A stretch of 64,000 bases of DNA from Methanobacteriota archaeon (GTDB lineage Archaea > Thermoplasmatota > Thermoplasmata > UBA10834): contig CP070732.1 in the NCBI GenBank assembly GCA_020347565.1, positions 450,681 to 514,680 of the forward strand, written 5' to 3'. A program made the position numbers and the translations under genes. Below the pieces are notes generated by a model. It worked only from the letters and a program-made list of their open reading frames with translations, was not told where the DNA came from and did not search any database. Positions 56,547 through 64,000 of this stretch are shown here, piece by piece (within the stretch, counting starts at the first letter, position 1; each line of letters starts with the position of its first letter).

Positions 56547-57326
56547 CACTTCGAAAGCGAACCTGGCCACGGCGGGGACGACCAGCAGCGCGATGGCTAT
56601 GGACAGCGCGACGTAGTCTCCCCCGCTCATCCTCAGGTCTCGGAGATACGTCCTGTCCTTCCTCGCGCCGTAGGCCCTCGACTCGAGGGCGAGTGAGAGG
56701 GTGTCTGCCGTCCTCAGCGCTGTGACAATCGCCGGGCCCAGCACGGCGACATAGCGCCTAGAGCGCGTCAGCACTCCGCCCTTCTCGAACTCCATCCCCC
56801 TTGCCCTCTGAGCGTCTATAATCGACTCCATGACCGAGCCGAATGCGGGAAAGAACCTGAGGGCGATTGCGAGCGTCAGGCCGAAGTCGAACCTCAGCCC
56901 CAACTTGACGAGCGCTCTCACAAGGTCCCTCTGCGAGGTCGTGAACATCAGAATGTACCACACGGTGGCGAGGCAGCCCACCCGTACCGCGGAGGTTATG
57001 CCCCTCCATATCGCGGGCTCGGTTATGGTCACGGGTCCAAGCCGCGCGAGGACCGGGGTTCCAGATGGATCGAATATCGGCCACAGCACGGCGATCAGGG
57101 CCATGAACCTCAGGACGAACTTAAGAGCGAAAAGCGTCTTGGAGTACCTCGCTCTCGCGAGCAACAACAACAGGAAGATGAACGAGAGCAACAGGATAAG
57201 CGAAAGCAGGTGGGACAGCACGAACGCCAGCAAGCTGAGCAGCAACACGGAGAATATCTTCACCCGAGGGTCGAGGCGGTGGAGGAACGTATCCGCTTCG
57301 GTGTACAGGTCGTCGAACCGGGTCAC
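56538..57326 (-). CDS. ecfT: ECF transporter transmembrane (T) component
   Basis: 262 residues. Several N-terminal helices are followed by the cytoplasmic coupling helices with the two Ala-Arg-Gly-type motifs, AQRARGMEF and ESRAYGARKD, that grip the ATPases. The GTG start overlaps the upstream ATPase stop (GTGA). It links S component and ATPases. Confidence 0.93.
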   Translation of the reverse strand: MTRFDDLYTEADTFLHRLDPRVKIFSVLLLSLLAFVLSHLLSLILLLSFIFLLLLLARARYSKTLFALKFVLRFMALIAVLWPIFDPSGTPVLARLGPVTITEPAIWRGITSAVRVGCLATVWYILMFTTSQRDLVRALVKLGLRFDFGLTLAIALRFFPAFGSVMESIIDAQRARGMEFEKGGVLTRSRRYVAVLGPAIVTALRTADTLSLALESRAYGARKDRTYLRDLRMSGGDYVALSIAIALLVVPAVARFAFEVPI

Positions 57327-58174
57327 CCGCCACCACCCCTCAACACCTCAATCTGCTGGACCAGTTGCGAAGGTGTGAACGTGCTCGGCGATACGCCCAG
57401 AGGCGCAAGCCGGTGGGCGACCTGCGTGATTGGTGGGGCGACCAACTTCGCTTCCCGCAGCAATTCAAGGTCGGAGAACACAGCGCCAACATCGGCGTCG
57501 ACCAGGATCCTTCCGGCCGCCATCAGGACGGCACGGTCCACGTGTTCCGCGACGAGTCGCATGTCATGAGAAATCAGTACGATCGTCCGCCCGCTTCTGT
57601 TGAGAGCTCTCAATGTCGACATGAGGTGTTCCGAATCGTGATGGTCAAGACCCGTCGTCGGTTCATCCAGGACGAGTATCTCAGGCTCGGCAGCGAGCAC
57701 GGACGCGATGGTCACCTTTCTCCTGTCACCCAGACTGAGTGTGAAGGGCGGTCTGTCCCGGAGGGCGACGATGTCCACCAGTTCCATCGCGGCCTGCGCC
57801 TTCGGAGCCGACTCGGACTCCTCGAAGTCCATGTTCTCCAATCCGAAACGGACCTCCTCCTCGACAGTGGTGCAGAACAGCTGATGATCCGGGTTCTGGA
57901 AGACGTACCCGACCTTCCTGGCCAGGTTGGCGACGCTCGTCTCGTCTGTCCGCATTCCACATGTGGTGACGCGCCCTACTGAGGGGTGCAGCAGGCCGTT
58001 GATGTGCTTCGCGAGGGTGGTCTTGCCAGAGCCGTTCCCTCCGGCTATCGCGATATACTCCCCCCTTCTCACGCGCATGGATACGCCAACCAACGCCTCG
58101 AACCCTCCTTCGTATGAGAACGAGACTCCGTCGACGGTCACAACGGATTCCCCGGGCTCCCCTCCAGGCGTCAC
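57323..58174 (-). CDS. ecfA2: ECF transporter ATPase, second copy
   Basis: A 283-residue ABC ATPase. P-loop GGNGSGKTT, Q-loop YVFQNPDHQLF (typical of ECF/cobalt ATPases), Walker B EILVLDEPTTGLD, H-loop SHD. The signature reads LSLGDRRK instead of LSGGQ, so one site of the heterodimer may be weakened. GTG start, overlapping the previous stop by 4 nt. Confidence 0.92.
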   Translation of the reverse strand: MTPGGEPGESVVTVDGVSFSYEGGFEALVGVSMRVRRGEYIAIAGGNGSGKTTLAKHINGLLHPSVGRVTTCGMRTDETSVANLARKVGYVFQNPDHQLFCTTVEEEVRFGLENMDFEESESAPKAQAAMELVDIVALRDRPPFTLSLGDRRKVTIASVLAAEPEILVLDEPTTGLDHHDSEHLMSTLRALNRSGRTIVLISHDMRLVAEHVDRAVLMAAGRILVDADVGAVFSDLELLREAKLVAPPITQVAHRLAPLGVSPSTFTPSQLVQQIEVLRGGGG

Positions 58175-59040
58175 CGGGGCACCTCCTGTCCACCCGTCGA
58201 GATGGCATCCTGGACCTCTCGGACGGCGTCATCGATGGTGTGAATGCTCGAACCGGTTCCGAGCGATCTACGCCTCATTATAGAGGACAGACGCGAGAGT
58301 TGGGGCGCTGAGACGCCCGCGAAGTCGAAGAGCGTCTCGTCGGATAGGATGTCCCTCGGGCTTCCGTCGGCGAGGACCCTGCCCTTGGCCAAAACCACCA
58401 CCCTATCGCAGAACTGGATGGCCTCCTCGGCCCCGTGCTCGGCGATGATGACCGTCATACCGAACCTCTCCTTCAACCGCCGCAGCAAGCTGTAGAGCTC
58501 CTCCCTCCCGACAGGATCAAGCGCGTATGCAGGCTCATCGAGAACCATCATCCTGGGATGCATGGACAGGGCCGCGGCGATCGCCAGCCTCTGCATCTCG
58601 CCGCCCGAAAGGCTCGCAGGGGATCTGGAGTTGTAGCCTCTCAACCCGACGATATCGAGCGCCCACTCCACCCGCGACACGATCTCCGCACGCGGTACGG
58701 CTATGTTCTCGGGGCCGAAGGCGATCTCCTCCTCGGCGCTCATGCAGAACAGCTGACTCTCGGGCTCCTGGAAGACCATGCCAACGCTGGTCGACAGCGA
58801 TGCGACCTTGCCTCTGCTGATGTCCTTTCCGAAGACCGCCGCGGCGCCGGTGAGCGTCGACGGTATCGAATGCGGCACGAGACCGTTCAGAAGCCTGCAG
58901 AAGGTCGACTTGCCGGAGTTGTTCCGCCCGAGCAAGAGAAGCATCTCACCCTCCTCGACCTCGAGGGTGATCTGGTCCAAAGCGCTCTCCTTCGAGCCCT
59001 TGTAGACGACGCTGACGTTGCTCATCTGGATTGCTGGCAT
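58171..59040 (-). CDS. ecfA1: ECF transporter ATPase, first copy
   Basis: A 289-residue ABC ATPase. P-loop GRNNSGKS at 38-45, Q-loop MVFQEPESQLF, canonical signature SLSGGEMQRL, Walker B MMVLDEPAYALD, H-loop EHG. First gene of the ecfA1-ecfA2-ecfT operon. ATG 59040 is chosen from the TATA box at 59081-59090; the frame continues to 59106 without homology. Confidence 0.93.
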   Translation of the reverse strand: MPAIQMSNVSVVYKGSKESALDQITLEVEEGEMLLLLGRNNSGKSTFCRLLNGLVPHSIPSTLTGAAAVFGKDISRGKVASLSTSVGMVFQEPESQLFCMSAEEEIAFGPENIAVPRAEIVSRVEWALDIVGLRGYNSRSPASLSGGEMQRLAIAAALSMHPRMMVLDEPAYALDPVGREELYSLLRRLKERFGMTVIIAEHGAEEAIQFCDRVVVLAKGRVLADGSPRDILSDETLFDFAGVSAPQLSRLSSIMRRRSLGTGSSIHTIDDAVREVQDAISTGGQEVPR

Positions 59041-59080
59041 CTGCGGCACTTCTCTGACTGCCGCTCCATCGAAAAGTTCT

Positions 59081-59090
59081 CTATTAAACC
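59081..59090 (-). promoter_or_regulatory. TATA box of the ecf operon
   Basis: The minus strand reads GGTTTAATAG, 41-50 nt upstream of ATG 59040. Confidence 0.5.
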
Positions 59091-59105
59091 TTTGTCGGGC
59101 AATCA

Positions 59106-59987
59106 CTAGGACGACAGGGTGAACCGCGCCTTCTTGCCCTTTCCCTTCACGCGTATCCTGCCCTTCTTGGAGAGAGATGCCAAGCCGGCCGAGACCTGGT
59201 CATCCGGCAGGCGTGTCGCCTTGAATATCTGGTCGCGCGTGCAACCGCCTGGCGATATGGCGTTGAGGATCCTGTCCTCCAATTCCTCCTCGTCCTCGGC
59301 TGGGAGCAGACGGAGGCGCTTGACGGGGGGCGCGGGCGGGGGGATGAGAGCGTACTTCTCTACACCGTCGTCCTGGAATCGTCTCGCGCTGCCCGCAGAT
59401 ATGAGCCTCCCCAGCGATATCGTGACCTGGTCCTCGGGATACCCAGTCGCCTCCGCTATCTCGTCAATGGTCCTACCAGGCTCGCCGAGCAACGCCAGCA
59501 CCTGTCCGTCGAGGTGACTGTCCTGAGGGTGCTTGTCGCTCACAACCTGTACGCTGGTGAGATGTGTCCTCAGGAAGTCCTTGCTGGCCTCCTTGAACCT
59601 CTCGAGGTCGGTATCAAGAAGCCCCTCCAGCTCCGATACGTCGAGGCCCATCTCCTTCCACCTCTGTATCTTCGCCTTGTAGACTTCCTTCTTCACCTCA
59701 GGTGGCTTCAGGTCGACCAGAGGGGCGATCGGACGCGTTGCGGTATCGCCTTCCAAGGGTCTGCTGACGTCCGACAACGTTGTGACCGTGTAAGAGACCC
59801 GTGAGCCTTTCAGCGCCCTGTGGATCAACTCTATCTTGTCGAACAGCCGCTCATCGGGATTGAGCGAGAGTTCGAAGTCGAAGTCTCCGACCAGCGGGAG
59901 AGCGCCTATCCTCTTCATCCTCTCGACAAGCCGCTTGGGGGACTCACCCTCGCTGCTCACAGCTATCTTGACGAAGACCTTGTTCAT
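59106..59987 (-). CDS. protein with tandem winged-helix domains
   Basis: 293 residues of unknown function. An N-terminal alpha/beta domain (about 1-85; NKVFVKIAVSSEGESPKRLVE) is followed by a helical linker and two winged-helix domains (about 165-215 and 240-290), each opening with an 'ILNAISPGGCTRDQIFKATR'-like helix-turn-helix, ending in a basic wing (RVKGKGKKARF). Possibly DNA-binding. It is divergent from priS across a single AT core. ATG 59987 is used; the longer frame reaches 60071, but its extra residues are not family-like. Confidence 0.7.
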   Translation of the reverse strand: MNKVFVKIAVSSEGESPKRLVERMKRIGALPLVGDFDFELSLNPDERLFDKIELIHRALKGSRVSYTVTTLSDVSRPLEGDTATRPIAPLVDLKPPEVKKEVYKAKIQRWKEMGLDVSELEGLLDTDLERFKEASKDFLRTHLTSVQVVSDKHPQDSHLDGQVLALLGEPGRTIDEIAEATGYPEDQVTISLGRLISAGSARRFQDDGVEKYALIPPPAPPVKRLRLLPAEDEEELEDRILNAISPGGCTRDQIFKATRLPDDQVSAGLASLSKKGRIRVKGKGKKARFTLSS

Positions 59988-60078
59988 CAATCCTACCTGT
60001 TGGCCGGCTTCATTGCCCTGTGTCCTCTTTATGGTTTCCGGTTCAGCACAATGCACTGAGTCAACCCGCACATGTCAA

Positions 60079-60087
60079 GTTAATATA
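60079..60087. promoter_or_regulatory. shared TATA core between priS and the winged-helix gene
   Basis: GTTAATATA (TATATTAAC on the other strand) serves both directions: 27-35 nt upstream of the priS ATG (60114) and 92-100 nt upstream of the winged-helix ATG (59987). Confidence 0.5.
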
Positions 60088-60113
60088 CGAGTCCGTTGGA
60101 TAACGCTGATGGA

Positions 60114-61346
60114 ATGCCTTCAGACGCTTCGAGGAGTTTCGTCACGTCCCAGTTCGCCCGTCACTATAGGGATGCTCACCTGGTCATGCCCGACCGCTTC
60201 ACAAAGAGGGAGTTCGGCTTCATGTTCTTCGACCGCGATTTCATGATGCGGCACATGGCGTTTCCAAGCCAGGCGGCGTTGAAGAAGTACCTCGTGGAGC
60301 ACACCCCCGCCCACGCGTACTACTCTTCCGCATACTACGAGAAACCAGACGCGCCAACGATGCCCGAGAAGAACTGGCTCGCCGCCGACCTGCTGTTCGA
60401 TCTCGATGCGGACCACGTACGGGGTGCAGAGAGCCTCGGCTATGAGGAGATGTTGAAGCGCGTGAAGCAAGAGGTGCTAAGACTGACCGACATCTTCCTG
60501 CTCGGGGACCTCGGTTTCGAAGAGGATGATCTCAGGATCGTCTTCTCGGGCGGCCGTGGATACCACGTACATGTGCATAGCCATAGAGTTTTGACGCTCT
60601 CGTCTCATGAGCGCCGTGAGATCGTCGACTACGTTACGGGAACCGATTTGGATTTGGATTGGGTGTTCCCATCCACGCCGTTCGAGCAGAGCCGATTCGG
60701 CGACAGGAGCAATGTGGCGTACAAGCGATCCATGCCGAAGAGGACCGACGGCGGCTGGAGGGGGCGCATCAGGGTGGGCATAGAGGATCTGCTGGACGAG
60801 TTGGAGGCGCTGCCTGCGGAGGATGGCAGGGCGCGGCTGCAGGGGATGATTGCTAACTCGAGACGCGAGATAGGATCGAAGACCGTCGACGGATTGTACG
60901 CGGACCTGTTCGCGAAGACCAGCAGAGGGGCCAACGGGGCCGATCGGATCCGACGGGAGGACACCTACGAGGTGTTCTCAGAGAAACGCCACAGCGAGGC
61001 GTTTCTGGAGATAGTCAGGCTTAAAGTGCAGCCCGAGATGAGCGGAGAGACGGACGAGCCCGTCACATCAGACGTTCGGAGGCTCATCAGGCTGCCTTCG
61101 TCCATCCATGGCAAGACCGGCTTCGAGGTCGTCGTCACGACGAGAGAGGGGCTCGATACCTTCGACCCTTTTCGAGACGCTGTGCCCGCGGCGTTCGGGG
61201 AGGATGAGGTGGATATCTCCTGTAACAAGCCAGTCGACGTGACCCTCAAGGGAGACCGGTACGGGCTGGACGCCGGTGAGAACACCGTGCCAGCGTACGT
61301 GGCCACGCATCTGATATGCAGGAATCTGGCCGCCATCGATAGCTAG
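60114..61346 (+). CDS. priS: DNA primase small (catalytic) subunit
   Basis: A 410-residue archaeal/eukaryotic-type primase. The metal-binding catalytic motif DLLFDLDADHVRG and the SGGRGYHVHVHS motif are clear; a third Asp is expected further on. It makes primers with PriL, which is not in the window. ATG 60114 is probably leaderless, as the TATA core lies at 60079-60087; the length fits PriS. Confidence 0.95.
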   Translation: MPSDASRSFVTSQFARHYRDAHLVMPDRFTKREFGFMFFDRDFMMRHMAFPSQAALKKYLVEHTPAHAYYSSAYYEKPDAPTMPEKNWLAADLLFDLDADHVRGAESLGYEEMLKRVKQEVLRLTDIFLLGDLGFEEDDLRIVFSGGRGYHVHVHSHRVLTLSSHERREIVDYVTGTDLDLDWVFPSTPFEQSRFGDRSNVAYKRSMPKRTDGGWRGRIRVGIEDLLDELEALPAEDGRARLQGMIANSRREIGSKTVDGLYADLFAKTSRGANGADRIRREDTYEVFSEKRHSEAFLEIVRLKVQPEMSGETDEPVTSDVRRLIRLPSSIHGKTGFEVVVTTREGLDTFDPFRDAVPAAFGEDEVDISCNKPVDVTLKGDRYGLDAGENTVPAYVATHLICRNLAAIDS

Positions 61347-61353
61347 CACAAAA

Positions 61354-61361
61354 ACTATTTA
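61354..61361 (+). promoter_or_regulatory. TATA box of the membrane protein gene
   Basis: ACTATTTA lies 28-35 nt upstream of ATG 61389. A second AT-rich element (GATATATAAAAGG, from 61371) is too close to the start to act as its TATA box. Confidence 0.45.
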
Positions 61362-61388
61362 TCTATCATAGATATATAAAAGGCTCGA

Positions 61389-62216
61389 ATGCCACTCACC
61401 AGTAAGGTCCTTGAAGACTCAATCCGACTCGCGCGACTGAGGAGGATAAAGAGGACCTTGTACGTAGTACAGATCGTCATGCTGGTCGCTCTGGCGATTC
61501 TACTCGTGTTCGTCATGGGGAAGGCGCAGATCACCCCGGTCCTCTATCTCCCGTTGGATGACTTCGCGGCAGTCATGGTCTTGCTGGTTCTGGTGGTGTC
61601 CGTCGAGAGCTTCTTCTTCAGGATCATGGAGATAAGGTTCGCCAGGAGCTCGAGCGCCAAGCACCTGATGGCCAAGAACTCCATCCGGACGGCCGCGATG
61701 GTTGCCATCGTCGCGGCGGTTGTGGCCGTCGTACTTGTGGCGCCACCGATCCTGACTGCGATACAGGACTCGACGAGCAAGGTTTCCGTCCTGTCCGCCA
61801 GCGAGCACGTGACTTTCTGGTCCAGAGACCCCCTGGCGTTCCAGAAGATGGTAGAGGTTGAGGTGAGCGCGGCCAGCTCAGTCGAGGTCTACCTTGTCGA
61901 AGGCGACGCATTCGACCAGTACGAGGGGGCCATCAACCAGAGCTACCTGCTGCGCATAAATCGAGATAACTATGTCGTCGACGGCGAGATAACCATCGAG
62001 GTACCGGAGACGGACCACAAGCGATACGTGCTGGTCCTCTACGACTTCGGGAGCGAGGGCGCCGTCGCCACGGTCAAGATCGTCAGGGACATATCCGATA
62101 TGTTCACTGGCATAATTCCCATACTGACGATCGCCATAATCGGTGCGAACGTCGGGTGGGTAATCTACCTCATTCCCATCGCGCGCAAGTATTCGCGCGG
62201 GTCGATATACAAGTGA
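61389..62216 (+). CDS. hypothetical membrane protein, about four transmembrane helices
   Basis: 275 residues, not recognised. A basic N-terminus, hydrophobic segments at about 23-44, 55-72, 97-120 and 235-260, and an extracellular beta domain of about 110 residues (VSVLSASEHVTFWSRDPLAF onward) between helices 3 and 4. The end is basic (RKYSRGSIYK). No conserved catalytic residues could be identified. Confidence 0.65.
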   Translation: MPLTSKVLEDSIRLARLRRIKRTLYVVQIVMLVALAILLVFVMGKAQITPVLYLPLDDFAAVMVLLVLVVSVESFFFRIMEIRFARSSSAKHLMAKNSIRTAAMVAIVAAVVAVVLVAPPILTAIQDSTSKVSVLSASEHVTFWSRDPLAFQKMVEVEVSAASSVEVYLVEGDAFDQYEGAINQSYLLRINRDNYVVDGEITIEVPETDHKRYVLVLYDFGSEGAVATVKIVRDISDMFTGIIPILTIAIIGANVGWVIYLIPIARKYSRGSIYK

Positions 62217-62219
62217 GCC

Positions 62220-63068
62220 TCATCGGCTGAGGGCGCAGCAAGTCTCCTTCTCGGTTATCTTCCAGCCTTCCCTTGCGAGCCCCTCCCTGGTGGCAACCGA
62301 CGGCACCGCCATGCCTGTCACGCCAGCATAAGCCGCTCTGACCTCCAGTGAGCGGTCGTTCCTGGGACGCATACATCCAAGACACAGCCTCGCCCCGCGA
62401 AGCCTATGCTTCGCATATGCTATCACGGACAGGACTTCGTCCGCTTCCGGTGGGTCCAATGAAGCATATGGAGTCCCCTTCGTCGGCGAGAACACGATTA
62501 TCACGAGCGCGTCGACCTTCGCGCCCATCAGCATGTCAATGGCTTTGAACTCGCCCTCCAAGCGCCCCTCGTGAATGCCGGCGCACAGGTGGGGCACGAC
62601 GAGCGGGGCGCCGAGCTCGATGAGGTCGATCACGACGCCCAGAAAGTCTTCGGCGCCTGCCTCCAGGCCAAGCGTGCGTCCGATCGGCGCGTCTGATCCG
62701 TAGACGTCGATGGAGAAAGCGTCGACGCCTGCGTCGATCAGGGTTGATAGTTCGTTCCTTCGCATCAACCCTACATGGGCGTTTATCCTGAGAGCTGTCG
62801 ACTCCTTGATCCGCCTTATCGCGTCGGCGTACCGCGTCAAGGGGACGGCGCCTGATGGCGTTGCCCCTCCGCTCAACAAGAAACCTTCGCCGCCGTTCTC
62901 GCTGAGGCGCCACGCTATCCGCTCCAGCTCCTCGGGATCCCTCGCTGGAGTCATTCCGCGGAGGTAGACGCCGCGGCAATGCCTGCACCCGAGCTGGCAT
63001 TCTCTGCCCGTCACGGATATCGAGGGAAAGCGGGGTCCTGGGCTGTAGAATGTGATGCTCCTGTTCAC
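62220..63068 (-). CDS. radical SAM protein
   Basis: 282 residues. Fe-S motif Cys24-x3-Cys28-x2-Cys31 in GRECQLGCRHCRG, the GGATPSG motif that binds SAM, and a TIM-barrel-like remainder. Extra cysteines at the C-terminus (CLGCM and CC near the end) could hold an auxiliary cluster. The N-terminus resembles the small archaeal radical SAM proteins that include the two-part lipoyl synthase LipS1/LipS2, but neighbours give no support. GTG start at 63068. Confidence 0.85.
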   Translation of the reverse strand: MNRSITFYSPGPRFPSISVTGRECQLGCRHCRGVYLRGMTPARDPEELERIAWRLSENGGEGFLLSGGATPSGAVPLTRYADAIRRIKESTALRINAHVGLMRRNELSTLIDAGVDAFSIDVYGSDAPIGRTLGLEAGAEDFLGVVIDLIELGAPLVVPHLCAGIHEGRLEGEFKAIDMLMGAKVDALVIIVFSPTKGTPYASLDPPEADEVLSVIAYAKHRLRGARLCLGCMRPRNDRSLEVRAAYAGVTGMAVPSVATREGLAREGWKITEKETCCALSR

Positions 63069-63137
63069 GTGGGACTATCTGCAGAGCTCGTATGAATAGC
63101 TATCCTCTCCGCACGCGTCGGGAACGACTGGCAGAAG

Positions 63138-63144
63138 CTTTATC
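63138..63144 (+). promoter_or_regulatory. TATA-like element of the rpl18a cluster
   Basis: CTTTATC lies 36-42 nt upstream of ATG 63180. Confidence 0.45.
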
Positions 63145-63179
63145 TGAGGTTCCCTCTCTAGGGGCCTCTGCTGGTCAAG

Positions 63180-63416
63180 ATGAAGGCTTTCGAGGTCAAG
63201 GGGCAGTTCAGAATATCCGTACGAAACTGGCAGCCATTCGCGATAGAGGTAGCGTCGGAGGACGAGACGGCTGCAGTGGAGAGAACCTTCTCGCTGATAG
63301 GAAGCAGACACAAGGTGAAGCGGCAGTTCGTTAAGATAGAGGGGGTGAAGGCTCTGAGCGGAGAGGAGATCACCGACCGCACCGTCAGGCACATCCTGGA
63401 GGTGGGCCAAGGATGA
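63180..63416 (+). CDS. rpl18a: 50S ribosomal protein L18a (LX)
   Basis: A 78-residue archaeal LX/eL20 protein of the large subunit, with the family pattern 'KAFEVKGQFRISVRNWQPF' and 'FSLIGSRHKVKRQFVKIEG'. First of the rpl18a-pfdA-ftsY cluster. Its stop overlaps the pfdA ATG (ATGA). Confidence 0.95.
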   Translation: MKAFEVKGQFRISVRNWQPFAIEVASEDETAAVERTFSLIGSRHKVKRQFVKIEGVKALSGEEITDRTVRHILEVGQG

Positions 63417-63838
63417 ACGAGGACGAGACGCGGGAAGCGGTCGCGATGCTGGAGACCGCCAAGGCGCAGCTCGAAGCCCTCATGAGACAACAGGAGATCC
63501 TGAGGCTCACGCTCGATGAGCACAAGAGAGCCAAGGAGACGATGGAACGTTTCGCCAGCGGCACACCCGGGGAGGACATACTAGTTCCGATAGGCGCGGA
63601 TTCGATGGTGCACGCAACGATATCCGAGAACAGGAACGCTGTCATCAGCATAGGTGCTGGCGTATCGTTCGAACGCCCCTCGGAAGAGGCGGGCAAGATG
63701 ATTGATCTGAGGATCGACGACCTCAACCGCGCCCTGCAGAGGGTCGTTGAACGCGTCGAGCAGACGGAGCTATCGATGCAGCAGCTGTCGGACGAGATCC
63801 AGAAGGCTTATTCCCAGACAGGTGCGCCGAAGGCGTGA
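63413..63838 (+). CDS. pfdA: prefoldin alpha subunit
   Basis: A 141-residue prefoldin alpha with N- and C-terminal coiled-coil helices around a beta hairpin core (EDILVPIGADSMVHATISEN). It forms the alpha2-beta4 jellyfish chaperone that passes unfolded protein to the thermosome. Translationally coupled to rpl18a, 12 nt before ftsY. Confidence 0.95.
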   Translation: MNEDETREAVAMLETAKAQLEALMRQQEILRLTLDEHKRAKETMERFASGTPGEDILVPIGADSMVHATISENRNAVISIGAGVSFERPSEEAGKMIDLRIDDLNRALQRVVERVEQTELSMQQLSDEIQKAYSQTGAPKA

Positions 63839-63850
63839 TGAGGACAGAAG

Positions 63851-64000
63851 ATGTTCCGCGCACTGAGGGAGAAGTTCAGCGCCGCATCCGCGGCGGCGAA
63901 GGCGAAGTCTGTCGAGGACATCTCCGAAGTCATAGGCGATAGCGGCAGGCGCTTGAAGGAGGATGTGCTCGACGAGATGCTCGAGGAGCTCGAGATGGGA
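63851..64000 (+). CDS. ftsY: signal recognition particle receptor FtsY (3' partial)
   Basis: Fifty codons run to the window edge: FRALREKFSAASAAAKAKS and a helical stretch ending LDEMLEELEMG, matching the N-domain start of archaeal FtsY. The GTPase (G) domain lies outside the window. Identity rests on this helix pattern and on the conserved gene order rpl18a-pfdA-ftsY. Confidence 0.85.
   Translation, partial: MFRALREKFSAASAAAKAKSVEDISEVIGDSGRRLKEDVLDEMLEELEMG

Overview
The window is archaeal, GC-rich and densely coded. Archaeal markers are an MCM helicase, the small primase subunit PriS, NMD3, DUF424, Tsr3, ribosomal protein LX, prefoldin alpha and FtsY, a class III-signal pilin, KaiC/RAD55-type ATPases and TATA-box promoters with short or absent leaders. 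It also carries a bacterial-type DNA gyrase (gyrBA). Together with the abundance of KaiC-like, DUF835-like and zinc-ribbon proteins and a secreted clostripain-like protease, this suggests an uncultured, probably peptide-using member of the Thermoplasmatota. That placement is inference. No insertion sequence, integrase, CRISPR array or prophage was seen.

Layout. 1-1.4 kb: the end of a coiled-coil KaiC-like protein. 1.4-2.1 kb: a small hypothetical gene and tRNA-Phe. 2.3-8.7 kb: a five-gene Tad/type IV pilus-like secretion operon with two ATPases and two TadB/C-type membrane proteins behind one pilin-like protein. 8.9-16 kb (minus): a 1692-residue surface protein whose C-terminal tail carries zinc ribbons inside the cell, a coiled-coil zinc-ribbon protein and a RAD55-like ATPase. 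16-20.6 kb (minus): gyrB-gyrA. 21-22.2 kb: thiC. 22.2-23.3 kb (minus): a Yip1-like membrane protein and a tRNA-Thr(CGT) interrupted by a 27-nt D-loop intron. 23.5-25.6 kb: a DnaA-like AAA+ protein with a C-terminal DUF835-like domain. 25.7-27.4 kb (minus): a zinc-ribbon/coiled-coil protein. 27.6-29 kb: an adenosine-specific kinase family protein and an OGG1-type glycosylase. 29-34.4 kb (minus): a 1795-residue Lhr helicase.

34.6-42.4 kb is the most accessory-looking part: a secreted C11 protease, two gene-poor gaps (one with a possible decayed reading frame), a DUF4097 protein, PseG-like and hexapeptide acetyltransferase genes divergent from an SDR, and a repeat-bearing surface protein. 42.4-48 kb (minus) is core: two-subunit fumarase, then MCM-DUF424-NMD3 overlapping end to start, and Tsr3. 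48-52 kb holds an RDD membrane protein, a small winged-helix-like ORF, a pilin and three consecutive KaiC-like proteins, only one of which has an intact P-loop. 52-64 kb holds an HPS-RraA fusion, HtpX, an FAD-linked oxidase, a complete ECF transporter (two ATPases, T, S), a tandem winged-helix protein divergent from priS, a membrane protein, a radical SAM protein, and the rpl18a-pfdA-ftsY cluster, which runs off the end.

Two themes recur. One is a surface apparatus (pilins, Tad-like secretion, large anchored proteins, possible glycan modification). The other is a large set of cytoplasmic RecA/KaiC-fold and zinc-ribbon/coiled-coil proteins beside it, some with degenerate P-loops, which may form a sensory or scaffolding network. 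The most unusual single protein is the DnaA-like AAA+/DUF835 chimera.
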